Notes under the pieces: model-generated
Told to the model about the DNA's origin: nothing
Databases searched by the model: none
Seen by the model: the letters and a program-made list of their open reading frames with translations, nothing else
Shown: one piece after another, positions 52,209 to 58,448 of the stretch
Layout: every line of letters starts with the position of its first letter
Numbering within the stretch: the first letter of the stretch is position 1
Made by a program: the position numbers and the translations under genes
DNA from: Leifsonia sp. NPDC080035
GTDB lineage: Bacteria; Actinomycetota; Actinomycetes; Actinomycetales; Microbacteriaceae
Direction: 5' to 3'
DNA: 64,000 nt
Assembly: GCF_040050925.1 (NCBI RefSeq)
Contig: NZ_CP157390.1
Coordinates: 868,001 to 932,000, forward strand

Positions 52209-53591
52209 GTGACGTCATTTCAACGTGGAAATGCACCCCGAACGCAACCCGCTCCTCCCCGACGCCTCGGACGCCTCGGCCCGCGGACGTGGACCGCCGT
52301 CGTCCTCGTCGGCTTCGCCGGCCAGCTCGCCTGGACCGTCGAGAACATGTACCTCAACGTCTTCGTCTACGACACCCTCAGCACCGACCCGACGGTGATT
52401 GCGACGATGGTCGCGCTCAGCGCCGTCGCCGCAACGCTGGCCACGCTCATCGCGGGCGCATGGTCGGACAGAACCGGCCGCCGCCGCGTCCTCATCGCCG
52501 GGGGCTACGTCGCCTGGGGGATCAGCACGGCCGCGTTCGGCTTCGTCGGCGCGGCGGGCACGGATACCGGAGCGGGCGCCGCTCAGGCCGGCCCTCCCGC
52601 GGCCGCGACCGTCGCGATCGGCGGCGTCGTCGCCATCATCCTGCTCGACTGTCTGATGAGCGCCATCGGGTCGTCCGCCAACGACGCCGCTTTCATGGCG
52701 TGGGTCACCGACTCCACGACACCCGCGAACCGTGGCCGCGTCGACGGCGCGCTCGCGGTCATGCCGTTACTCGGGATGCTCGTCGTCTTCGGCGCGCTCG
52801 ACGGCCTCACCCGCGCGGGCGACTGGCGGCTCTTCTTCGGCATCGTCGGCATCGCGACGACGATCACGGGCGTTCTCTCCTGGTTCCTGGTCCGCGACCG
52901 CGGTATCGCCGCCCCCTCCTCGGACCGCCTTCTCGCCGCGACCGTCCACGGCCTGCGTCCGTCGGTCATCCGACGGCAGCCCGTGCTCTACCTCACCCTC
53001 GCGATCTGGGCGGTCGTCGGGATCAGCTCCCAGGTGTTCCTGCCGTACGTGATCATCTACCTCGAGCGCACGCTCCGCATCGAGTCGTACGCGCTCCTGC
53101 TCGGTGTCGTGCTCATCCTCGCCTCCGGCCTCAGCGTCCTGGCCGGCCGGCTGATGGACCGCATCGGCAAGCTGCCCACCCTGTCGATCGCGGTCCCGGT
53201 CTTCGCAGCCGGGCTTGTCGGGATGGCGTTCGTGCACGAGTTCCTCCCCGTCACGATCGCCGCCACTGTCATGATGACGGGCATGATGACCTCCATCGCC
53301 GCCGTGTCCGCACTCTCCCGGGACGCGACCCCGATCGGCCGCGCCGGCGGGGTTCAGGGCTTGCGGATGCTGCTTGCCGTCATGGTGCCGATGGTCATCG
53401 GGCCGTTCATCGGAGCCGCCGTGATCGCCGGCAACCCGCAGCACTACGTCGACCTGGGCCAGACGCTTCCGGTGCCGGGACCGGGGATCTTCCTGGCCGC
53501 GGCCGTCGTGCTGGTGCTCGTGATCCCGTTCGCGTGGTTGCGCGCCCGGGCGGTGCGCGGGGCGGCCGGAGAGACGGAGGCGCCGGCATGA
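52209..53591 (+). CDS. MFS sugar transporter (SLC45/GPH-like), part of the LacI regulon
   Basis: A protein of 460 residues with about 12 membrane segments; 'ENMYLNVFVYDTLSTDPTVIATMVALSAVAATLATLIAGAWSDRTGRRR' (about 40-88) contains the MFS loop 2-3 motif G.WSDRTGRRR. A start of the form 'GFAGQLAWTVENMYLN' resembles SLC45/GPH sugar symporters. It would import or export the locus sugar in parallel with the ABC system. The GTG at 52209 has no Shine-Dalgarno; operator O4 lies at codons 4-8. It overlaps copy 2 of DUF2804 by 4 bases (ATGA). Confidence 0.85.
   Translation: MTSFQRGNAPRTQPAPPRRLGRLGPRTWTAVVLVGFAGQLAWTVENMYLNVFVYDTLSTDPTVIATMVALSAVAATLATLIAGAWSDRTGRRRVLIAGGYVAWGISTAAFGFVGAAGTDTGAGAAQAGPPAAATVAIGGVVAIILLDCLMSAIGSSANDAAFMAWVTDSTTPANRGRVDGALAVMPLLGMLVVFGALDGLTRAGDWRLFFGIVGIATTITGVLSWFLVRDRGIAAPSSDRLLAATVHGLRPSVIRRQPVLYLTLAIWAVVGISSQVFLPYVIIYLERTLRIESYALLLGVVLILASGLSVLAGRLMDRIGKLPTLSIAVPVFAAGLVGMAFVHEFLPVTIAATVMMTGMMTSIAAVSALSRDATPIGRAGGVQGLRMLLAVMVPMVIGPFIGAAVIAGNPQHYVDLGQTLPVPGPGIFLAAAVVLVLVIPFAWLRARAVRGAAGETEAPA
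52218..52231. promoter_or_regulatory. LacI-type operator O4 inside the start of the MFS gene
   Basis: TTTCAACGTGGAAA, matching the consensus and with the fuller TTTC left arm. It begins 9 bases after the first base of the GTG start codon and about 18 bases after the -10 hexamer, so it is in the coding sequence at about +10 to +23. Confidence 0.83.
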
Positions 53592-54586
53592 CCGAGCGCG
53601 AACTCACCGCACCCGTCGCCCTCTGCCTCCCGGACGGCCGGCTGAACCGGGCCGCCGTCGGCTGGAGTCGCACTCCGCTGCACGACACGTCCGGCATCGG
53701 TGGGCGGCACGGCTGGGGGCGCAACAAGCGCTGGGAGTACTGGGCGATCACCTCGCCGACGCACCTGGTCGCCATCACCGTGTCCTCGCTCGACTACTCC
53801 GGCGTCCACTCGCTCATGGTCCACGACCGGGCGAGCGGGGAGACGATCGAGCACGGCACGGTGGCGCCGCCCTGGGTCCGTCCCGAGCTGCCCGCATCCC
53901 TCGGCACCGGGCGTGCGCACGCGGTCGCCCGCGGGCTGGAGCTCACGATCGAGGAGACGGAGGCGGGCACGCGTCTCCGCGCCCACAGCGACGACGTCGA
54001 CATCGACGTGCTCGCCGCGCTGCCTCCCGGCCACGAGCGCCTCGGCGTCGTGGTCCCGTGGAGCGACCGCCGCTTCCAGTACACCGTCAAGGATGTGGCC
54101 CGCCCGGCGACGGGCACGGTGACCGTCCGCGGCGCCGCCACGACGCTCGCCGACGGCGACACCTGGAGCGTGCTCGACCACGGTCGTGGCCGCTGGCCGT
54201 ACCGGATGCGCTGGAACTGGGGCGCGGCGTCCGGGGTTCAGGGCGGCGCCGTCCTCGGCCTGCAGCTCGGCGGCCGCTGGACCGACGGCACCGGGAGCAC
54301 CGAGAACGCGACCGTGCTCGACGGCAGGCTGCACAAGATCCACGACACCCTGGAGTGGACGTACGACGAGGACGACTGGCTGCGGCCGTGGCGCATCCGC
54401 GGCGGCGAGGTGGACCTGGTCTTCGAGCCGTTCTGGGACCACGTCAGCCGCACCGAGCTCGGCGTCGTGGGCAGCCGCGGTCACCAGTGCTTCGGCCACT
54501 ACTCGGGCACGGTCCCCACGGTCTCCGGCCCGCTGCTCGTGGACGGCCTCCTCGGCTGGGCCGAAGACGTCCGCAACCGCTGGTGA
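53588..54586 (+). CDS. DUF2804 protein, copy 2 (end of the MFS operon)
   Basis: A protein of 332 residues, paralogue of the gene at 44801-45832: 'HGWGRNKRWEYWAIT' (about 41-55), 'GVVVPWSDRRFQYTVKD' (about 155-171), 'LDHGRGRWPYRMRWNWGA' (about 196-213), 'LGLQLGGRWTDGTGSTEN', 'LDGRLHKIHDTLEWTYDEDDW' and 'GHQCFGHYSGTV' are shared blocks, and both proteins end in RW. Cytosolic, no signal peptide. Translationally coupled to the MFS transporter. Having one copy in each transporter operon suggests it acts with the imported sugar. A carbohydrate-modifying enzyme or sugar-binding protein is possible; nothing in the sequence proves either. Confidence 0.86.
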   Translation: MTERELTAPVALCLPDGRLNRAAVGWSRTPLHDTSGIGGRHGWGRNKRWEYWAITSPTHLVAITVSSLDYSGVHSLMVHDRASGETIEHGTVAPPWVRPELPASLGTGRAHAVARGLELTIEETEAGTRLRAHSDDVDIDVLAALPPGHERLGVVVPWSDRRFQYTVKDVARPATGTVTVRGAATTLADGDTWSVLDHGRGRWPYRMRWNWGAASGVQGGAVLGLQLGGRWTDGTGSTENATVLDGRLHKIHDTLEWTYDEDDWLRPWRIRGGEVDLVFEPFWDHVSRTELGVVGSRGHQCFGHYSGTVPTVSGPLLVDGLLGWAEDVRNRW

Positions 54587-54604
54587 CCCCGCCTCCCCAC
54601 CCGC

Positions 54605-54666
54605 CGAGTACGGAGATGATCTGCGTACTCGGCCGTTTCGGGGCGACTTTCTGCGTACTCGCCGGG
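54605..54666. terminator. intergenic repeat element, family 2, copy A
   Basis: A 62-base element between the convergent ends of DUF2804 copy 2 (54586) and the DUF302-like gene (54693). It contains CGAGTAC (54605-54611) and two complementary copies GTACTCG (54625-54631, 54655-54661), allowing alternative hairpins. It aligns without gaps to 56937-56998 at 52 of 62 positions. Confidence 0.6.
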
Positions 54667-54692
54667 GGAGGTGTGGATAAGTGGACGGGGGG

Positions 54693-55223
54693 TCAGAGGC
54701 GGAGGGACGAGGGGCGAGGCAGGCCGATGTCCTCGAGGAGGTCGCCGAGCATCCGGTCCAGCTCGTAGCCGGCCTGCGTGATCTTGTTGCTGCCGAAACC
54801 GACGAGGGCACTGCTCGGCTGCTCGACGGTCAGGACCGTCCGCGCCGGGCCGCGCGCGTGCAGCACCAGCCGCATCGGCGTGTGGAGCAGCGCGCCGGGA
54901 TCGTGGCGGAACATCCTCGCCGCCGTCAGATAGTCACCGATCAGGTAGGCGGCGCTCGGGATGTCCGCACCGCCCACCCGCATCACCGCCGTCGGGTCGT
55001 CGCTGAGGAACCGCACAAGGCGGTGGGATCCCGGCCCCGCCAGCTCCCGCGTCAGCCGCGACCAGTCGGCGCCGTCGTCGAGCAGCCGCCGCAGCGCCGC
55101 GACGTCCAGCGGTGGCACCTCGGCCTCGAGCGAGCGGCGGAGGGTGTCGAACGGGACGTCCGCCTCCAGCTCGATGCGGGTGACGGTCGCCGGGATCAGA
55201 CGCTCGGTCGCGCGGTAGGCCAT
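54693..55223 (-). CDS. DUF302-like protein
   Basis: A protein of 176 residues, cytosolic, with alternating strands and helices. The C-terminal 'LLHTPMRLVLHARGPARTVLTVEQPSSALVGFGSNKITQAGYELDRMLGDLLEDIGL' (about 113-170) resembles DUF302 proteins, whose conserved end binds small ligands; the assignment is from memory of pattern and not certain. Start ATG 55223 with CACAAT 6 bases upstream on the minus strand (leaderless), divergent from the thioesterase gene. Function unknown. Confidence 0.6.
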   Translation of the reverse strand: MAYRATERLIPATVTRIELEADVPFDTLRRSLEAEVPPLDVAALRRLLDDGADWSRLTRELAGPGSHRLVRFLSDDPTAVMRVGGADIPSAAYLIGDYLTAARMFRHDPGALLHTPMRLVLHARGPARTVLTVEQPSSALVGFGSNKITQAGYELDRMLGDLLEDIGLPRPSSLRL

Positions 55224-55229
55224 CCCTCA

Positions 55230-55260
55230 ATTGTGATCCCTCGGCCGCCGCGCATACGCT
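55230..55260. promoter_or_regulatory. overlapping divergent leaderless promoters
   Basis: Plus strand: TTGTGA (55231-55236), 18 bases, TACGCT (55255-55260), then 7 bases to ATG 55268. Minus strand: CACAAT (55230-55235) ends 6 bases before ATG 55223. The plus -35 and minus -10 occupy the same bases, so the two promoters probably exclude each other. Confidence 0.55.
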
Positions 55261-55267
55261 CGATCGC

Positions 55268-56080
55268 ATGAGCATCGAACCCGGCCGGGAGGCGAGCTAC
55301 TTCGTCCGCATCCGCGACGGCGTGTACCGCCCCACCTCGCACGTCGGCGGCGCCTGGGACCCGCAGGAGCAGCACTTCAGCCCGGTCGGCGGGCTGATCG
55401 TGCACGAGCTCGAACGGGAGCTGAGCGACCGGCTCGCCTCCGGGATGCTGATCGGCAGGGTGAGCTTCGACATCCTCGGCCGCATCGCCCACGACGACAT
55501 CGAGCTGACCGTGCGGACCCTGCGACCCGGTCGCACCATCGAGCTGGTGGAGGCGGTGGCCACGATCGGCGGCCGCGCCACCGTATCGGCGCGCGCCTGG
55601 CTGATCGCCTCGGAGGACACGTCCGCCGTCGCCGGGACCGACTGGACGCCGCTGCCCGACCCCGAGACGCTGACGACGCGCGCGATGACGGACACCTGGA
55701 CCGGCGGCTACATCGCGTCCATCGACGCCCGCGAGATCACACCACACCGCCCAGGGCGGGCCGCCGCCTGGATCTCCACGGACGTCCCGCTCGTGGCGGG
55801 CGAGCAGGCGGGCGCGCTGGCGTCGTTCGTCGCGCTCATCGACACGGCGAACGGGATCGCGGTGCGCACGCACCCGGAGACGTGGATGTTCCCGAACCTC
55901 GACCTGACCGTCCACCTGTTCCGTCAGCCGAGGGGACGCTGGGTCGGGCTGGACACGACCGTGTCGTTCGGACCGACCGGCCAGGGCCTCACCAGCTCAC
56001 GACTGCACGACGAGACCGGGCCGGTCGGGACGGCCGAGCAGATCCTGACGGTGCGCCCGCTGCCCGGCGCGGCGGGCTGA
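55268..56080 (+). CDS. acyl-CoA thioesterase family protein (double hotdog)
   Basis: A protein of 270 residues. The N-terminal half ('HVGGAWDPQEQHFSPVGGLIVHELERE', 'LIGRVSFDILGRIAHDDIELTVRTLRPGRTIELVEA', about 24-100) and the C-terminal half ('FPNLDLTVHLFRQPRGRWVGLDTTVSFGPTGQGLTSSRLHDETGPVGTAEQILTVRP', about 208-265) are the two hotdog domains of the TesB-like family. It hydrolyses acyl-CoA to free acid and CoA in the cytosol. Leaderless start at ATG 55268. Position relative to other genes gives no pathway hint beyond lipid metabolism. Confidence 0.88.
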   Translation: MSIEPGREASYFVRIRDGVYRPTSHVGGAWDPQEQHFSPVGGLIVHELERELSDRLASGMLIGRVSFDILGRIAHDDIELTVRTLRPGRTIELVEAVATIGGRATVSARAWLIASEDTSAVAGTDWTPLPDPETLTTRAMTDTWTGGYIASIDAREITPHRPGRAAAWISTDVPLVAGEQAGALASFVALIDTANGIAVRTHPETWMFPNLDLTVHLFRQPRGRWVGLDTTVSFGPTGQGLTSSRLHDETGPVGTAEQILTVRPLPGAAG

Positions 56081-56100
56081 GCCGGCCGTCGGGCGGCTCA

Positions 56101-56156
56101 CATCTGCGCCGAATGTCGGTTATCAGCGCGGCGCGACCGACATGTGTGCCGAATGT
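56101..56156. repeat. intergenic structured repeat between convergent genes
   Basis: Two direct copies of CATCTGCGCCGAATGT / CATGTGTGCCGAATGT (56101-56116 and 56141-56156; 14 of 16 identical) flank a perfect 8-bp stem ATGTCGGT/ACCGACAT (56113-56120 and 56136-56143). It lies between the thioesterase stop (56080) and the minus-strand membrane protein stop (56193). Probable terminator for both. Confidence 0.5.
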
Positions 56157-56192
56157 GCGCCCGCGAACGGGCCTCGCGCGGGGCGCCGCGCC

Positions 56193-56666
56193 TCAGGCCG
56201 AGCGCGCCAGCCGCGTGCCGACGACCTCGCCGTGCGAGTCGATGTATGAGTGCACCGACTCGTGGATGTGGAACTGCGTGTGCGACAGCCGCGCCTCCCG
56301 CGAGTGCAGCAGGTCGCGGGCGGCGGACCGGCGGGCGCGGATGCGCTGCAGCGAGACGAAGGCGCCGATGAGCACGCCCGCCGCGGCGACGGTGGCGACG
56401 GACTCCGCGATCTCGGGCCAGAAGGCGGGGAGACCGGCGGCCAGCGCGACGGCGAGCGCCGCGGCGATGCCGATGAGCAGGATGAGCGAGACGACGACCG
56501 TCCGGCGGGCGAGGGCCGCGCGGCTGGTCGCGAGCAGCGCCACCGCGGCGGCGGTCTCGCGCTCATGCTGACGGCGGCGCTCCTTCGCCCAGTGCAGGTC
56601 GCGCTCGTGGCGTCGGGCGAGCCTCTGGGCTTGGTCGCGGGCGTGGTCGTAGGCGTGCGTGTTCAC
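56193..56666 (-). CDS. small two-TM membrane protein with charged coiled-coil start
   Basis: A protein of 157 residues. The start is placed at GTG 56666 (AAGGAC upstream); longer frames upstream are low-complexity and lack ribosome sites. Residues 1-45 are highly charged ('DHARDQAQRLARRHERDLHWAKERRRQHERE') and may form a coiled coil; two membrane segments follow at about 55-77 and 82-105; the C-terminal part ('SLQRIRARRSAARDLLHSREARLSHTQFHIHESVHSYIDSHGEVVG') is cytoplasmic with many His. I do not recognise the family. Confidence 0.65.
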   Translation of the reverse strand: MNTHAYDHARDQAQRLARRHERDLHWAKERRRQHERETAAAVALLATSRAALARRTVVVSLILLIGIAAALAVALAAGLPAFWPEIAESVATVAAAGVLIGAFVSLQRIRARRSAARDLLHSREARLSHTQFHIHESVHSYIDSHGEVVGTRLARSA

Positions 56667-57000
56667 AGCGTGTCCTTCGGGTAGACGTGACTGCTCTCCG
56701 TACGGCGCCGGGTGCGCGCGTGCGGGTGGTGCGCTGGTTCGGGTGGTGCGCTGGTGCGTGTCGGGTGGTGCGCGGTGCTCGGGTGGTGCGCGGTCCTGGC
56801 CCTGCGACGACGCGCCGGGGAGTAGGACAGCCCCGAGCATAGCTAGAAACCGCCGTCTGTGGGCCATATGGAGGACACGAATTTGTACCCCACTTCGGGC
56901 GACACGCCTCACGCACGAAACCGGCATCCCAACGCGCGAGTCCGCAGATTATCCGCGTACTCGGCGGTTTTCGCGCGACTTTCTGCGCACTCGACGGGTG
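56667..57000. repeat. 334-base gap: four copies of CGGGTGGTGCGC and a repeat element
   Basis: No gene is supported here. Exact copies of CGGGTGGTGCGC occur at 56723, 56740, 56762 and 56780, spaced 17, 22 and 18 bases. They lie 57-125 bases upstream of the membrane protein start, so they could be binding sites in its promoter or slippage products. The distal end carries copy B of the 62-base element (56937-56998). Confidence 0.6.
56937..56998. terminator. intergenic repeat element, family 2, copy B
   Basis: A 62-base element aligned gap-free with 54605-54666 (52 of 62 identical). It directly follows the minus-strand stop of the quinone reductase-like gene (57001), as copy A follows a minus-strand stop, so a terminator role is likely. 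The inverted-repeat arms are less perfect here (CGAGTCC/GTACTCG). Confidence 0.6.
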
Positions 57001-57987
57001 CTAAGGCCGGAGGAGGACCTTGCCGCGCCGGCCGGAACGAGCGGCGGCCTCGGCCGCGCCCCGCACGTCGGCGAACGCGAACGTCTCCTCAACGGGGAGG
57101 GTGATCGCACCCGACAGGGCGGCGCGGATCAGCTCGCCGAACAGCTCCGCGCGCTTCTCCGGCGCCATCGCCGCGCTCACCTTGCTGCCCCAGAAGCCGC
57201 GCACCACGGCCTGCTTGAAGATCAGGTCACCGGAGGACAGCTGCATCCCATCGGAGCCCATCGCGCCGAACGACACCAGCGTGCCGCCCTCGGCGAGCAG
57301 CGCCAGCAGCTCGCCGCTCGACTCGCCGCCCACCGAATCCACGGCCGCGACGATCGGCGAACCGCCCGCGAGCTCGCGGACGCGATCGCGCCAGCCATCG
57401 TCGGAGGTCGCGACGAGGTGGGGGATGCCCTGCGCGCCGAGGTCGTCCGCGTCGCGCTGACGGCGCACCAGCCCGATCACGGTCACGCCGCGGGACACGG
57501 CGAACTGCGCGAGCAGCCGCCCGACGGCGCCGTTCGCCGCGTTCTGGAGCACCACATCCCCGGCCTTCACGTCGAGGAAGTCGAGCAGGCTGAGTGCGCT
57601 GAACGGCATGGAGACGAGCTGGGATGCCGTCTCGTCGCCGATCCCGTCCGGCACCGGGATGAGCCCTGCCGCGCCGGTCACGAACGCCTCGGCCCAGACG
57701 CCGAACGTGCCGCCGGTGACGACGCGCTGCCCGACGGCCACCGAGTCGACGCCCTCGCCGAGCGCATCCACGATGCCGACCGCCTCCGTGCCCGCGCCCG
57801 CAGGGAGCTCCGGCTTGAAACCGTAGGTGCCGCGGATCGTCCACAGGTCGTGGTTGTGGATGGGGCTGAGCACGGTGCGCACGCGCACCTGGCCCGGTCC
57901 CGGCTCCGGCAGGGGCCGCTCCTCGACGTCGAGGACCCGCGCCGGGTCGCCGAACTGGTGCTGGACGATTGCGCGCATCGCGCTCAC
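57001..57987 (-). CDS. zinc-less MDR dehydrogenase (quinone/enoyl reductase-like)
   Basis: A protein of 328 residues lacking zinc-binding Cys residues, with 'PIHNHDLWTIRGTYGFKPELPAGAGTEAVGIV' (about 43-74) and Rossmann 'QNAANGAVGRLLAQFAVSRGVTVIGLVRR' (about 147-175); the AxxGxxG motif and following Arg-Arg fit NADPH use. The HNHD... start and length resemble trans-2-enoyl-CoA reductase/quinone oxidoreductases. It probably reduces an electrophilic compound. Its ATG overlaps the MarR stop (ATGA), so regulator and enzyme are translated together. Confidence 0.87.
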   Translation of the reverse strand: MSAMRAIVQHQFGDPARVLDVEERPLPEPGPGQVRVRTVLSPIHNHDLWTIRGTYGFKPELPAGAGTEAVGIVDALGEGVDSVAVGQRVVTGGTFGVWAEAFVTGAAGLIPVPDGIGDETASQLVSMPFSALSLLDFLDVKAGDVVLQNAANGAVGRLLAQFAVSRGVTVIGLVRRQRDADDLGAQGIPHLVATSDDGWRDRVRELAGGSPIVAAVDSVGGESSGELLALLAEGGTLVSFGAMGSDGMQLSSGDLIFKQAVVRGFWGSKVSAAMAPEKRAELFGELIRAALSGAITLPVEETFAFADVRGAAEAAARSGRRGKVLLRP

Positions 57988-58361
57988 TTCCCTTCGAACG
58001 CCCGCTGGAGGAGCGTGTCGTAGTCGCGTTTGGCCGCCGCGTGCGCCGCGGCTCCTGCCTCGGTGATCCCGACGAAGAGCGCCCGCCTGTCGTAGTCGCA
58101 GGTGTTGCGCTCGACGAGCCCCGCCTTCACCAGCCGGTCGACGATGCGCGAGAGCGCGCTCTGTGTCATCGGCGTCACGTCGACGAGATTGCGCATGGTG
58201 CAGCCCTCCGACACGTAGCCGGCGACGGCGTCGAGGACCTCGAACTCGCTGAGCCCGAGCTGGTGGGTCTGCTGCAGAGTGCGCTCCAGCTCCGCCGCGG
58301 TGTTCAGGTAGGTGACCTGCAGCTCCCGCCAGCGGGCCGAGACGTCGACCGTGGTGTTCAC
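57984..58361 (-). CDS. MarR family regulator
   Basis: A protein of 125 residues. The start is GTG 58361 (AGG 9 bases upstream); an ATG at 58382 in the same frame is an alternative. Winged helix 'LGLSEFEVLDAVAGYVSEGCTMRNLVDVTPMTQSALSRIVDRLVKAGLVERNTCDYDRRALFVGITEAG' (about 36-104) with the DRR wing of MarR. A Cys near the wing tip could be redox-sensing, which is speculation. It diverges from an efflux MFS gene and is coupled to a reductase: a detoxification unit. Confidence 0.88.
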   Translation of the reverse strand: MNTTVDVSARWRELQVTYLNTAAELERTLQQTHQLGLSEFEVLDAVAGYVSEGCTMRNLVDVTPMTQSALSRIVDRLVKAGLVERNTCDYDRRALFVGITEAGAAAHAAAKRDYDTLLQRAFEGK

Positions 58362-58414
58362 GGGCGTCAGCCTACCTCGCATCCATGAGAATTAAATGAA
58401 TGTGCATACTTTGC

Positions 58415-58442
58415 TGACACAATCTATTCCGTGTCATATAGT
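58415..58442. promoter_or_regulatory. MarR-type operator and leaderless promoter of the MFS gene
   Basis: TGACAC (58415-58420) and GTGTCA (58431-58436) form a perfect 6-bp inverted repeat with a 10-base spacer. The left arm can serve as -35, and TATAGT (58437-58442), 16 bases on, is the -10, ending 6 bases before GTG 58449. A repressor on the repeat would cover the promoter completely. Confidence 0.6.
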
Positions 58443-58448
58443 TGCCGG

